A stretch of DNA of 64,000 bases from Panulirus ornatus (GCF_036320965.1 NC_092281.1:14755719-14819718); one strand, 5' to 3'. Counted from the first letter of the stretch, positions 1-14,599 are shown. Numbers and translations: made by a program. The notes: generated from the letters alone by a model not told the origin.

Positions 1-39
1 CCAACCCCGCAGCTCTGTCTGTGGAGTAGCATCTCTAGT

Positions 40-110
40 TAAGGCCTGGTGTACCAGGCTGTTGGATTCTGAGGCCTACACTCCAGCCTACCTAGCATCA
101 TCATGCCCGT
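40..110 (+). repeat. R1 interspersed repeat, degenerate copy
   Basis: The stretch contains ACCAGGCTGTTGGA followed by AGGCCTAC and a CCAGCCT-like end. This is the same word order as the clearer R1 copies at 33.8, 38.5 and 46.4 kb (a CTGTTGGA-like word, GGCCTAC, then CTGGCTGGT). It is short and diverged, and the window edge may cut it. No coding content was seen. Confidence 0.4.
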
Positions 111-306
111 AAGTCTCCGCTATGGGTCCCCACGGTATAATCCCACTCTGTCCACAGTACCTTTTTCTAAGCAGTTCTTCAATGACATGCTACACCTACT
201 CCCCATCATCTTCCAGCAGGTGAAACATTCTAACTAGTCATTTTGCTAAACATTAATGAACTCCCTAGTCAGCTTCAGCCAATTTCATTCCAAGAAAAAA
301 GTATAT

Positions 307-1934
<1,628 letters not shown>

Positions 1935-2095
1935 GTGAGAGGAAAGGTATTACGAGACACAGAAGGCAACAGAGGTGAGAGGAAGGTACTGGACACAGGG
2001 AGCAACAGAAGTGATAGGAGAGATAGTGGTCACAGTGGCAACAGAGATGATAGGAGAGGTACTGGACAAAGGAGGCAACAGAGGAAAGGAGAGAG
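1935..2095. repeat. Minisatellite, about 36-bp unit, about 4 copies
   Basis: Successive units carry GGCAACAGAG, then GATAGGAGAG or GAGAGGAAGG, then GTACTGGACACA. The period is 36-37 bp, so one frame stays open and gives a Gly/Arg/Asp-rich 12-residue repeat. No protein family was recognised and I read the frame as incidental. Confidence 0.75.
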
Positions 2096-2329
2096 AGAGA
2101 CGTTGGATGAACACAGTGTATGGGAAACACGAATGACCAGGGCGGAAGGAAAGGATCCAAAGGGAGGAGGACTGGACGGGCTGGCCTGGGCAGGCGGAGG
2201 AGCCAACAAGGCAGAGGAAGGTGGTCGGGGCTCCCAAGAGGCCGCCTACACTAAACTTGTGGCTCTCTGGGGCCCCTGTGACCCAACCTGCTGCACACCA
2301 CCACCTCTCTATGTACGGTCCCGGGTTTA

Positions 2330-2532
2330 CCATTTGTCTGGAACGCACTCTACTGTTTCTTTACGTCTGGACTAAGTCTACTTTTTTGTACGTGTCTGGG
2401 AATGTTTACAAGTTTGTCTGTGTCTGGAGCAGAGCCTTATATATGTCTGTATCTGGGGCAAAGCTTACAATTTGTCTGCGTTTGGAGCAGTGCCTACTGT
2501 TTGTCTGTCTGGAGCTACGTGAATCTCTGTAT
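2330..2532. repeat. Degenerate minisatellite, about 36-bp unit
   Basis: Words of the type TTTGTCTG, then TGTCTGGAGC, then a CCTTA-like word recur about every 36 bp for five to six units. The copies are strongly diverged. Confidence 0.55.
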
Positions 2533-3037
2533 CTAAAGCCGCGTTCAACGCCGCCTTGCGTCGCGGATTGCTCCTCTGTTTGACCATGTTTATGGCTGTC
2601 CACGAAACAGGCCACAAAAGGTAAGTGCTTCTTCCTTTACAGAGTCAAGACCCCGATTCTTTACTCTCAGTACACTAAACCTTCTTGGATATTTTGCTGT
2701 CCTCAGCCTTCAGGGTTACAGAGGAGCTGTAAATTCACCTTATGAAGGAACTACTATCGGCACAGGACAGGTGACACAAAGCAAACAAACAACTCCTTCC
2801 CATTCAATTGTCTAATATCACTTCTCGTGTAGGTCGTTCAGTTCTAAAATATCACATTAGGTGATCTTTCCTGTGATAGCTCAATTCTTCAATATCATAT
2901 TAGGTGATCTTTCCTGTGACAGTCACATTCTCACCGTCTCTTATTCTGTTCTGAAATGGTTCCTTGGGGTAAAGACAGTGTTAGGAGTCAGAAATTACAT
3001 CAGCTCTATCCGTCATTAGTTTTATGGGAGCTGTAAG

Positions 3038-3395
3038 GCAGACTGGTCTCATAACTGTGTTCAGGGAGATGTTCAGAGGGTGATGCAGAGGCAGACTGCC
3101 TCATTAACTGTGTTCAGGGTGATGTACAGGCAGACTAGCCTCATTAACTGTGTTCAGGGTGATGTACAGGCAGACTGCCTCATTAACTGTGTTCAGGGTG
3201 ATGTACAGGCAGACTAGCCTCATTAACTGTGTTCAGGGTGATGTACAGGCAGACTAGCCTCATTAACTGTGTTCAGGGTGATGTACAGGCAGACTAGCCT
3301 CATTCACTGTATATTCAAGGTGATGTAGCAGCAGGCTGGCCTCATAGCCCACTGTGTTCAAGGTGAGGCAGAGACACGCTGCTGGTTTCATTCAT
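3038..3395. repeat. Minisatellite, 40-bp unit, about 8 copies
   Basis: The unit begins CAGACTAGCCTCATTAACTG and ends GTTCAGGGTGATGTACAGG. The central copies (3080-3300) are almost identical, one lacking AG after CAGACT. The edge copies are diverged, as expected of an array growing from its middle. Confidence 0.92.
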
Positions 3396-3846
3396 CATAT
3401 ATTTAACCCATTTGAGTCAAGTATTTGGAACCGGGTGCACACCTCACTCATGTTTCAATTCCAGGTTCCAGTGAGGGTGCACCCGCCAGCTGAATGGCCT
3501 GACAATTATGAGTGTTCTCTCCTCTGGTGTGTGTCATGAAGAGTTCCATATTGGTCTCAAGGCTTCCATGGTCGCGATCTGCCGACTTGCCAGGAATTCT
3601 TGCGTCGATTCCCGCCGTCTCTTCTTCCTCTAGGTGTGTTCCACCAGACGCTCCGCCAAGTTCAGGCAGGTGAGGACCAGTTCATAGCCAAACGCGCCCG
3701 AACCATCTTCAATGTTTTCTTTCGCTTTCTCCCAGTAACCCGGATGTCCAGATTACTCAACTCGATACTTGAGTTATCTATCCTGTTTCTAGATATCTTT
3801 TCGATCAATTTCCTGAAGGGTTTCGCGTTTGTTGACTGTAGGACTC

Positions 3847-3847
<1 letters not shown>
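3396..3847. other. Gene-free stretch
   Basis: No gene or array recognised. CTTGCCGACTTGCCA-like text near 3578 also occurs near 46475, next to an R1 copy, so part of this may be old repeat. Confidence 0.45.

Positions 3848-3909
<62 letters not shown>
3848..3909. repeat. Microsatellite (CT)n
   Basis: Perfect CT/TC dinucleotide run of about 31 units. Confidence 0.98.
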
Positions 3910-3911
<2 letters not shown>

Positions 3912-4997
3912 GGCCAAGGTCTCAGCCACTCCCAGACGTTGGGGTAGTCAACAACGCCGTGTGATGTATGGTTTTCTTTGTATCGAGAGGAATACACAGG
4001 GGGCCACCACCCAGGATCGGGGGTACACGCAACCTGGGATTTTGCTGTACTAGGAAATGCTGTGTGTGTGTTCCTTCGTCTTTAATTCCTCCAGTGTGGG
4101 AGGTGGTATGTCCGTCCGAGGTATTTGAAAACACTCATGATTTAAGTTTAGGCTTTGCACACAATGATATTAGCATTCAATCCTGTTCTTGACAGTAGCA
4201 ATTATTCGACAAACACATGTGTTATAATATCTTCGCCTTCTACACCATTCCTGCGCTGACCTCACTGTGTTTGTTTGATGTTCTTAGTTGACGCTGTCCT
4301 TGTTGCTGTTGTTGTTGCACTTTACATGTCGACTGGAGAAGAAAAAAAAAAAGGAATTTGGATTTGAATTCTCAAATAGCCTCACACGTGTCTCGTCTTG
4401 ACTCACCAACTTGCCGACTCTTGCCACGGTATCTCGCAGTTCCCCGGCCCCGCTGGGTGGCACCAGACCAGCTGGCCCAACATTAACCTTCACCGTAAAG
4501 ATAACGTTAAAAGAGCCCTCAGTAATGGCCCTTGTGACCCGGCCAGGGGAGAGTAACCCATCTGTGAGAGATAGCGGGAGGGAGCAGGCAGGCAGACAGA
4601 CGGGCAGACAGACAGCCAAGCAGGCTGGCAGGTGGGGAGGTGGGTGCACGTCACCACGGGGGTCGTGGCGGCCTCCCTGACCTTGGGGAAGTGGGGGGGA
4701 TGCCATGTCCGGTCGTCCACACACAGCTTATGAAACACGGGCATGGGCGTGAGTACTCAGAGAGATGCAGTGTTAATTGGTGGCTGCGAGGCTGGGCCAG
4801 GATAGTCTGCAGCAGGCCAGTGGGGGCTGAGGGTTGCTGGGAGGAGGGATGAGACGGAGATGGAAGGGGAGGAGGGGGTAAGTGAACCGAAATGGACACT
4901 GACACACTCGTTTCTCTGAATCGTGTTAAATCCTCTTTTCTTTCGTCCTACTATACAGCTTCATGACGCACCTCACTCGGACTTCTTTACTCGCTCG

Positions 4998-4998
<1 letters not shown>
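3910..4998. other. Gene-free stretch
   Basis: No recognisable gene. Positions 4585-4640 are rich in GGCAGACAGAC-like words (a short imperfect tetranucleotide array). A poly(A) run lies at 4339-4352. Confidence 0.55.

Positions 4999-5032
<34 letters not shown>
4999..5032. repeat. Microsatellite (CA)n
   Basis: Perfect CA run of about 17 units. Confidence 0.97.
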
Positions 5033-5034
<2 letters not shown>

Positions 5035-5209
5035 CAGGAGGTGGCAGGCAACAACCGACCAGGTAGGCAAGACCGCCCGGGTCCTGGGAGGGTTAGAGAC
5101 GGGGGCGAAGTGAGCCAGCCCTACAGTGGCTATCAAATTCCCCTTCTTGGCCCAAGTTGCTGTCTTTTCCTTCTCCTTCGCGTACACTTGGGTTGTTGGC
5201 ATTTAGTCA

Positions 5210-6368
<1,159 letters not shown>

Positions 6369-6546
6369 GTTACATCAGTGCCCGTTCCTGCCATGCCTCA
6401 CTTTCACACGGCACAAGGACTCTCTTGGTCTCTTGGCCCACTCAAGCCCACCAGCAACCCTCCTTTGACGATATACTGTACCCGCTGTATGCTCTATACT
6501 TGCCCCCACCTAGCCACGTACCCTTCACCAGTGCTCACACTGTAAA
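6369..6546 (+). repeat. R3 interspersed repeat, copy 1
   Basis: Resembles 32949-33120 in the same orientation. Shared landmarks in order are TTACA-CAGTG, CCATGCC(T/C)CACTT, GGTCTCT followed by CCAC, CTGTACC with GCTGT(A/G)TGC, and GTACCCTTCACC with CACTG. Two copies about 26.6 kb apart suggest a dispersed repeat. Class unknown. Confidence 0.5.
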
Positions 6547-7016
6547 GATCAGCCTCTGTGTAAATAGACAAACAATGATTTTCGAATCAAAAGTTGATAA
6601 ACACAAGATGGCCCCCCAAGGCAACTTCCTCCAAGTTCTTCTTCATAATTCTGAAGCTTTTGTAATCAAACTCTTACCTCCGGAGATGTACAAAAGAAAG
6701 TAAGAAACAGAACGGTCTTTGTTCTCTAACAACAAACAAGCCTTGATATAAGCTCTGAGGTAACAATCAACAAGCCAGGCCTTCGGGCTAATTTCCAGCC
6801 AACCTGACAGACGCGTCACTGAAACAGCTTCAGGAAAAGTAATGGCAAAGGCTCTATCTAAACACGGGTCCCTGGGCCACCTCTACCACACTAACAAAAG
6901 TGGAAGGTATTTCTTTTTTTTCTCTACGTCTCACCACACTGACTTCAGCAGCGGCTCAAATCAAACTTAAACACACACAAAAAAGGACCCAAATATTCAG
7001 GACTATTATCTTTCGA
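6547..7016. other. Gene-free stretch
   Basis: AT-leaning sequence with no recognised gene, array or mobile-element landmark. Confidence 0.5.
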
Positions 7017-7046
7017 AATAATAATAATAATAATAATGATGATAAC

Positions 7047-7084
<38 letters not shown>

Positions 7085-7116
7085 TAATAATAATAATGAT
7101 AATAATAATAATAATA
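7017..7116. repeat. Microsatellite (AAT)n
   Basis: Trinucleotide AAT run of about 33 units with GATGATAAC and GAT interruptions. The poly-Asn frame through it is an artefact. Confidence 0.97.
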
Positions 7117-7496
7117 GGTTTAGAACACCAAAGCTAATCATAAGTTAAATGACAATAACACGTATCAGTAGACGGGATCTAACCCCACAAGACAGAACAC
7201 CTCACAAGCAACACTGTTCAAACTGGCCAAGACCGGAAGGGAACTCCGGTAAGCGGCCGATTACCCCACTGGGACCACAGCCACCATGAAACCTTTCTTT
7301 TCCACAGTGGCATAAAACGCGCACCTCCTGCGCTGCCTTCAGGACGCTAGCTGGAGTCGCCTCCCTCCTGCACCAATCCTTGGCCAATAGGAGCATCCTT
7401 CTCGGATTATCATACCAGGCTGACGCATCCTCACGAGGAGGAAGGACGCAAAGTACTTACTTCTGGTAGAGGTACAGCACTGCCTGTGTATAAGAC
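7117..7496. other. Gene-free stretch
   Basis: No gene or repeat family recognised. Confidence 0.5.
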
Positions 7497-7562
7497 GAAG
7501 AAGAAGAAGAAGAAGAAGAATAAGAGAGAAAGAGAGAACTACAGAGATGCACCGACACAAGG

Positions 7563-7654
<92 letters not shown>

Positions 7655-7680
7655 GAAGAGGAGGAGGAGGAGGAAGAAGG
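7497..7680. repeat. Compound purine microsatellite (GAA)n-(GA)n-(GAG)n
   Basis: GAA units (7497-7520), a short purine spacer, an uninterrupted GA run (7566-7651), then GAG units (7657-7680). The + strand is nearly all purine over about 180 bp. The Ser/Leu frames on the minus strand are artefacts. Confidence 0.96.
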
Positions 7681-7966
7681 GGGAGACAACGAACACATAC
7701 AGACGAAGTACATGAGAGCGATAACCGTCCACCCTGACGGCAACAGCTGATGATATCTTGGTTCATAAACTTTCCCGCAACACTGCCACAGCAACACCGC
7801 TGGACAACCTCTGTCCCTCGCCAGACCTACGGTGTGTCCTCAGCCTTCCTTAACCCTGCTGCTTTGTGGCAAGCATCTCCAATCACAGGGAATAATGCAT
7901 ATAATGCTGGAAAAAATGTTGCTTCCTGTCACCTGGTCGCAAAGCTGCCAGCTCGGTGGCCAGCCC
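7681..7966. other. Short gene-free stretch
   Basis: No recognised feature. An open frame starting at 7750 runs into the 27-bp array and has no family resemblance. Confidence 0.5.
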
Positions 7967-8050
7967 GCCGCTTCCTGGTGACATCATCAACATGCCGCTT
8001 CCTGGTGACATCACCTGCTCGTCGCTTCCTTGTGACATCAACCTGCCGCC
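7967..8050. repeat. Minisatellite, 27-bp unit, 3 copies
   Basis: The unit begins GCCGCTTCCTGGTGACATCA, followed by seven variable bases. The third copy has substitutions. The period is a multiple of three, so a nine-residue RRFLVTS-type repeat reads through. Confidence 0.8.
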
Positions 8051-8443
8051 AGCAGGTAATATCAACAGCTCAGAGGCCGGCTTGCTCCACGCGATTTATG
8101 TTGGCTTGTGGAAGGAGGAGCTGATAGGACTTGGGAGTTAGGAGGAGGAGGAGGAGGCGAAAGGGAGAGGGAGGAAGAGGAAGAGATATTGGTGGTCGTC
8201 GCTGTAAAAGAGGAGGACGAGTAGCAGCGGCAAAAGCGACAGCAGCACGACAGGAGGAGGTGGAAGAAAGGGGTGACGTGATAAGAGAAAGATGAGGGAA
8301 GTACGAGTGGGATGACGTGCTGACAGACAAGGAGGAGGAGGAGGAGGAGGAAGAGAAGTAGTGTGTGTGAGTGTGGAAGGGGGGAAGCAAAGCTTGCAAA
8401 AGGGGATGGAAATGAAGAAGAGATGTGACCCTCCTATGTGGTC
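8051..8443. other. Purine-rich stretch
   Basis: Positions 8140-8380 are strongly purine-biased on the + strand with short (GAG)n runs (8141-8160, 8331-8350). No gene seen. Confidence 0.65.
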
Positions 8444-8650
8444 CCGTAATGAGGGGGAACGGGCGGCCCAAGAAATGCCCTCAACTCTGGCACAACACTT
8501 CGTAATGAGGAGGGACGGGTGGCCCAAGAAATGCCCTCAACTCTGGCACAACACTTCGTAATGAGGAGGGACGGGTGGCCGAAGGAACGCCCTCAACTCT
8601 GGCACAACACTCCGTAATGAGGAGGAACGGGTGGCCCTGGGAACGCACCC
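8444..8650. repeat. Minisatellite, 56-bp unit, about 3.7 copies
   Basis: The unit contains GGCCCAAGAAATGCCCTCAA, CTCTGGCACAACACTTCG, then TAATGAGGAGGGACGGGT. The two middle copies are essentially identical; the outer ones are diverged. Confidence 0.92.
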
Positions 8651-9320
8651 CCATCACTGCTCCAACACCCGGTAACAGCACACTGGGGACTTGCCTCAGC
8701 TACACCTACATCCCCCAACACCAACACCCACCCCAGCCGGGTCGTGTGTCTGACCCTTACACGAGACTCATTATCCAAAATTCAAAACCGGATCCCTTGT
8801 GATGGGCGGCACCCCGAGTAATTATCTCCCGACACCCCTGTTCTGGATGGTGAGATCACTGGATAATAACTTTATTATCTCCAACGTGTAGATGACCACT
8901 CAGACCGCGGTGGGTGAGGAAGCATGCGGACCGCGGCTTTTTCTTAATAGCCTGACTGACCGAAAGCAGCAGCAGCAGAAGAAGAACGTCTCAACACACA
9001 AGAGACAAAGCCTCCGAAATCGACGTAAGGTAAACGTAAGGTAATGAAGGGTGCATGCAAAGCCCCGATAATTATCTGATCGTACTGGACCGTATTCTGG
9101 GGCATCAACGGCGGCCATAAGGGATAGGACACCCTTACGATGGTCTGAAATACGTCCTAATGTCCTGAGTCCACGATACGAGCGAGGGGAGCAGAGGGGA
9201 AGTCTGAGGATCGGCACAGTTGTTGCTGGAAGCAGCAGCATCAACTGTATGCTGGGACGATGATGGCTTCATACACAGCTGGCACAGAGAGGGTCCCCTC
9301 GCCCCTTCCTCAACTTAACT
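8651..9320. other. Gene-free stretch
   Basis: No gene or repeat recognised apart from a short (CAG)n-like run near 8967. Confidence 0.5.
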
Positions 9321-9690
9321 AGCGCAGTGAGACTTTGCAGCTGGTTCTTGTTGCCTCTTCTTCTGACAGGCGGCACAATGAGACTGCTGCAGCTGGTTCT
9401 TCTCCCTCTTGAGACAGCTGGTACAGGGATCATCCACAGCTGATTTCTTGTCCCTCTTGAGACAGTTGGCACAAGGAGACCACCCACAGCTGGTTCTAGT
9501 CTCTCTTGAGACAGTTGGCACAATGAGACCACCCACAGCTGGTTCTAGCCCCTCTTGAGACAGTTGGCAAAATGAGACCACCCACAGCTGGTTCTCGTCC
9601 CTCTTGAGACAGCTGGCACAATGAGACCACCCACAGCTGGTTCTTGTCCCTCTTGAGACAGTTGGTACAATGATAACCCTGCAGGTGGTT
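9321..9690. repeat. Minisatellite, 49-bp unit, about 7 copies
   Basis: Landmarks GAGACAGTTGGCACAATGAG, ACCACCCACAGCTGG and TTCTTGTCCCTCTT recur at 49 bp; GAGACA starts at 9508 and 9557. The left-hand copies are more diverged. The 49-bp period rotates the reading frame, so three overlapping minus-strand frames are open and none is credible as a gene. Confidence 0.93.
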
Positions 9691-10496
9691 GTCTCCCCCC
9701 CCCCCCTTGAGTCACCACCAGCTCAGCACCCTCGCCATGTGATGAACGACGGCAGCTTCTCGTTACAAAACTATGGTCGTATGCGACACAGGGGAGCCTT
9801 TCCTGCCTCCCGTGTCGCGGCTCCTCAGGCTCGGCCGGCGGTGAGCTAACACAGACGGAGGCGATTAAATTGCACAAACAGCATAAAGGGCCCCGGGAAG
9901 TGAGGGAAGACGGCGGGGGAGGAGGGAGGGAGGGAGCCGGACGGGGTACAACGGGGGCCTTTGTTGGGGGCGCCCCCCCAGCAATACCATCCCACCCCAA
10001 CCCCCGTCGTCGCACCCACCCTTTACCCCTACTGCCACCACACCACCCCCCAGCACGCACACCCCCTCGGCCATCATGAACGTCACTGTTGGTCTTCAAG
10101 CCCATCCCTCACCCAGCACTGCCTTCAGTCCCCCAAGCCTCCTCACCCCCGCCGCTACCACGGCCTCGCCACCCACAACCGGCACCCGCCAGGAGCGCAT
10201 GCTAACCGTCTCAGCCATCATGCACTTCAGGAGCACATTAGCTCCACGACAGATGTAATAAACCGAATTTACGTCCAGATGAGAACAAATGAACGCTATA
10301 CCGCGAAACAGCTATCGCTGCCAGGGACGTGACCAGAATATAAATTCGTATATCTAAGCACACTGTACGACACTACCGCGACAATGAACGCTGAATACGA
10401 AGGTATGCTCTTCAGTCGTCTTCTACACTGCACGTGTTACACAAGGGAGTCTAAGCTTCCGAACAATACGTATTACTTATATCCCTTGAGCAGGAT
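9691..10496. other. Gene-free, GC-rich stretch
   Basis: A C-run lies at about 9697-9708. A G-rich segment (9911-9945) is followed by a C-rich, CACC-rich segment (9970-10180). No gene recognised. Confidence 0.5.
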
Positions 10497-10695
10497 GGTG
10501 CGATCCTTGAACACGACAATACGATCCTTGAACACGACGGTACGATACGAATATGACAGTACGACACTTGAGGACGACGGTACAATCGTTGAGCACAACG
10601 GTACGACCCTTGAGCACGTCGGTTACGACCCTCGGGCATTGATGGCCTGGTCCTTCGCGCCCAAGGGTCGTAACCGCCGTGCTCAGAGAGGTTAA
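10497..10695. repeat. 21-bp minisatellite, array 1, with tail
   Basis: Units of the form ACGATCCTTGAACACGACGG repeat at 21 bp for about six copies. They end in a non-tandem tail (GGCCTGGTCCTT, then CCAAGGGTCGTAA) that contains the unit word in inverted form. The same unit and a similar tail occur at 32345-32600 and 39043-39260. A heptapeptide RSLNTT(V/I) reads through. Confidence 0.85.
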
Positions 10696-12149
10696 ATACT
10701 ATAATCGTCTCGTCCTGATGCACAGTTAGGAAATCCCAGCAATGAAGCACACATCACAGGGAACACCAGGGACACCTGAGCACTGGCCCTTACTGAGACT
10801 AAATAGTAAAAGGACCAACATTCATCACACTCACACACAGAGGGAGGGGACCACCACCATCCGACCGGATGTGGCCATAACCATGTAGTCAGGCTACACA
10901 AAATGTCGAGTGAGATAAAGACCTGTGACAGCCTAACTCCTACCCTACAACCAACAGTCTCGGGTTTGAACCACCTACTGGTCCGTAACGTTAACTCAGA
11001 ACGCTATTGAGAAAATAAAAAGACAATTTGATACCACACGAGCACATATGTGTGCAATGACTTCAACACGGCATTCGTACAGGAAATTCCCCCCCCCCCC
11101 CCCCCCTCAGAGGATACGGCGCCAACCAGCCTCCCTAGATCACCAATAACAAAGCCACTTCGGGGATCAGAAAGGTAGGGGCCACGCTGGCGGTAAGGGA
11201 CGGTCTCCATACAGCCGTGTGTACTCGGCCAGCGATGAACGATCGATGCACGAGACAGTGCAGCAACTTGACTGTCCCCCCCCCCCCTTTCCACATTTGT
11301 ACCATGGACCCCCCCCCCACCTCAGCACGACTGAACCCACTGCCCAAACCCGCAGGTGAAAACGCTCATGAATTATCTGAAATTTACGGTCAGTTTCGCA
11401 TACTAATGAAATACGTTATTCCGGTGTCATTCCTAGACTAATTTCGCGGCAAAAAAAAAAAAAAAAGTTTTCCGTTTTTACTGATACGATGTAACAAAAC
11501 TAATTACCATTATACATTTATCGGTGGCTGGCGCGTGTCGCTCAGGCTCTCACACGCCACGACCTACGAACACAAATGACGACGCATGACAAAAAACATC
11601 TTAGTGCCCAGTGATTCTCCTCAACACGATCCATCTCGACCTGAAACCATGGTGTCAACGAACCCTTGAAACTACTGAGGGTAGACCATTCACGAACCAT
11701 CAGTGTCTACTAGGGTTATACGACCAGTCAGAGCATGGCAAGCAGTGAACACAAGACCGCTTCCATCCACGCGACGAAGGTCTTCCCAAGATAACGGCCT
11801 ATCGAACTTAAACGCCTAACTCTCATCAGCCGAACGACTCCTCTTGATGGGCCATTAATCAATCAATTCGCTAGCACTATGTTTCTGATGAGGCACCATC
11901 CAATCAACGCAAGTCAAACGGCTTACTAGCCTCCCAGCGAGAGATACTGTCAACGGTGGCCACACAACAGGTAACAGTGTCAACGGGTAAGACAGACAGA
12001 TAACACTGACCACCTCATCATTATCAACAACGGGACCATGACCACCAACATGGTAGGCACAACAAGCGTGATAATCTGGCAACATTCCTGCCAACCACAG
12101 CAACATGTGGTCTGCCAACACACGTGCTCACCATGTCATATCACCCTCT
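10696..12149. other. Gene-free stretch with homopolymer runs
   Basis: C-runs at 11089-11106 and 11276-11287 and an A-run at 11451-11466. On the minus strand GGTTCAAACCC (10966-10976) matches a tRNA B-box, but I find no convincing A-box at the right distance, so it is not called. Confidence 0.5.
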
Positions 12150-12720
12150 GAGGTCTCCTTCATCCCCCTCCTCCTCCTCCTCCTCTTCTTCCTCTCTTTT
12201 TTTTTCAATTCCTTTCCCATATTTTATATATCCTTATTCTATTCCCTTATCCACCCTTCCATCCTGGTGTTCGTATTCCCCTTTCCCCCCTTCTTAACCC
12301 CCCCTCTCTCTCTCTCTCTACTACATCACCTTTTTAACCCATTTTCCCACCCTGTACTTCTCATTTCCCTCCCTACTGCTCTTCTCTTCTCCCCTTCTCA
12401 CATCTCCCTCTACTCCATCCCGTCCTTTTAACCAACTTCCTTTTCGCTTTCCTTTTCGTTTCTTCTCAGTCGCAAACCTTAATTCTTTATTTCTCCCCTT
12501 CCGCCTACACCATTTCTACTCCCATCACACCATCTCAAACATCCAGCCTTTCCCTGTATCTCTCGTCATCCTCATTGTCTGTGTTCTCCTCTCCCCCATC
12601 ACCGCCACCTGTCTTTCCCTTGCTCTCCTCTCCCCTGATTCCCGTTCCTGCTCTACCTCTCCCTCACTCTCCCTCGCCTTCCCCCCTCCCTACCCTCTTC
12701 TTCCCACCATTACCGTATAA
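12150..12720. repeat. Polypyrimidine-rich tract
   Basis: For about 570 bp the + strand is overwhelmingly C and T, with a (CTC)n core at 12169-12190 and many CCCTTCTC-type words. It is low-complexity and not a clean tandem array. Leucine/serine/proline-rich frames across it are compositional. Confidence 0.75.
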
Positions 12721-13032
12721 AGGACAGCTATTCCCGTCCAGACCAGCGTGACGACGAGAGCTGGTGGTGGGAACAGAGAGATAGTGCCGCGGGGCACCGC
12801 CCGTCCATCACCGCCTCACACAAGGCTGTCGATGCCTTAGCTAGGACGTTGGAGGCCGGACATGATGAGCGGCCACCGCTACGTCAGGGAGGATCGCTGT
12901 CACTCACATTAGCCACAGGAAATTTCGTTAACGTGAGTAAGTGCTGGCAGCATCCATAATGCATGTAGTGCATGACGCGAGGAGTGTGGACTCCTGGCAA
13001 GCAACATTCAACAGAGGCGAACACGCTAATGA

Positions 13033-13035
<3 letters not shown>
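12721..13035. other. Gene-free stretch
   Basis: Mixed-composition sequence between the polypyrimidine block and the AT-bounded element. Nothing recognised. Confidence 0.5.

Positions 13036-13111
<76 letters not shown>
13036..13111. repeat. Microsatellite (AT)n, 5' border of R2
   Basis: Perfect AT run of about 38 units that ends exactly where the R2 element begins with TCCCTGGGGATAGGGG. Confidence 0.97.
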
Positions 13112-13115
<4 letters not shown>

Positions 13116-13334
13116 GGGGATAGGGGAGAAAGAATACTTCCCACGTATTCCCTGCGTGTCGTAGAAGGCGACTAAAAGGGGAGGGAGCGGGGGGCTGGAA
13201 ATCCTCCCCTCTCAATTTTTTTTGATTTTCCAAAAGAAGGAACAGAGAAGGGGGCAGGTGAGGATATTCCCTCAGTGGCACAGTTCTCTGTTCTTAACGC
13301 TACCTCGCTAACGCGGGAAATGGCGAATAGTTTG

Positions 13335-13361
<27 letters not shown>
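13112..13361 (+). mobile_element. R2 AT-bounded repeat element, full copy
   Basis: Starts CCCTGGGGATAGGGGAGAAA, continues through CGTGTCGTAGAAGGCGACTA and GGAAATCCTCCCCTC, and ends CTACCTCGCTAACGCGGG followed by a run of about 27 A. An AT microsatellite flanks each side. Its first 105 bp match the inverted copy at 59220-59361 at about 90% by eye, and its last part matches 59570-59641. The poly(A) end suggests a retroposed element. From memory, closely similar sequences are common in decapod genomes, probably linked to a non-LTR retrotransposon. It encodes no protein here. Confidence 0.75.

Positions 13362-13426
<65 letters not shown>
13362..13426. repeat. Microsatellite (TA)n, 3' border of R2
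   Basis: Perfect TA run directly after the poly(A) end of R2. Confidence 0.97.
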
Positions 13427-13430
<4 letters not shown>

Positions 13431-13887
13431 AACGTGTATACAGAAATTCATTCTACATGTGTATTCTCCAGTGCCACAGAGAAAAGCCGAAAAAATATGT
13501 AACTCAACCATACGATTCTCGTGACCACCAACTCCTGCCATCTGAGATCACTCGTCCCCTGGTTGCACTTCAGCACCACAGAGCCCATTCTTAGTTTGTA
13601 CGGACCGCTACAAGAAAGGCCCCATCCCAACCCCGTGAATAATCCACACAAAAAAAAAACCTTCGCCGTAGTGTGTATGTGCAACGACTGTGTCTAATAT
13701 CCCTTCCCTCATCTAACAAACTCCAGTGTTTATGATGTATTCATTTCCTCAATATTTCCAGACATTTCCTCTATATTTCCAGTCTTCGTTTGCTGTTAAA
13801 GCAATAAAACCAATAACGATAATAATATCATTATCATTACTATTATCACCATCATTATCAACAATAATATAATGTAATATACGGCCG

Positions 13888-13889
<2 letters not shown>
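13427..13889. other. Gene-free stretch
   Basis: AT-leaning; ATTATC and AATAATA words at 13810-13870. No gene recognised. Confidence 0.5.

Positions 13890-13971
<82 letters not shown>
13890..13971. repeat. Microsatellite (TA)n
   Basis: Perfect TA run of about 41 units. Confidence 0.98.
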
Positions 13972-14522
13972 CAACATGGACATAGAAGTACAAGAGAAAG
14001 CAACATGGATACGAAAATCTCTGAATGATAAGAATAAGATAAATTCTCAGCTGTGAATCTCCAAAGCCTCGGGGATATATATACATATATATTCTCCACC
14101 ACCACCACCACCACTACCACCAAGATGTGTCAGAGCGGCCACCACGACAGGTGACTCATCAGCGCAGGTCTGGCCGCCGCTCCTCCACACCACCAACAGG
14201 AAGCCAACGACCGACCACAAACACACCACCCACCACTCGACCGAGATCCTTGCCGTAATGTTAGCCACGAGAGAGAGAGAGATGAGGAGGAGAGGAAAAA
14301 AAAACACCTCAAGTGTTCCCAAGTTTAATCAATTTTCAGAACGCCCCGGGGATCTCATCATGCCGCTCCGCCCATAGACACAGGCGCAAGTGTTAATACG
14401 TTGCCTCTCTAACCTCGCAAGCCTCCGTGCACGCCAACAGCTTTCGCCCGACCAACAGCACTAAACGTTCTCGGCTGACAAGAAGAACAACCCTCTTCCT
14501 GATCCCTCGCTCCCCACCAACA

Positions 14523-14524
<2 letters not shown>
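13972..14524. other. Gene-free stretch
   Basis: A short (CCA)n run lies at 14097-14121. No gene recognised. Confidence 0.5.

Positions 14525-14594
<70 letters not shown>
14525..14594. repeat. Microsatellite (CT)n
   Basis: Perfect CT run of about 35 units inside a longer pyrimidine-rich segment (14500-14830). Confidence 0.97.

Positions 14595-14599
<5 letters not shown>

Noticed and set aside
9545..10105. 186-codon minus-strand frame
   Set aside because: Built from the 49-bp minisatellite and GC-rich low-complexity sequence; the array is open in three frames, which argues against coding.
10966..10976. Perfect B-box GGTTCAAACCC on the minus strand as a tRNA gene
   Set aside because: No acceptor-stem pairing or A-box at suitable spacing that I can see; possibly a very old SINE.
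12716..12723. TATAAAGG as a core promoter (similarly TATAAAAG at 38344)
   Set aside because: No initiator-like element or recognisable exon downstream; such words are expected by chance in 64 kb.
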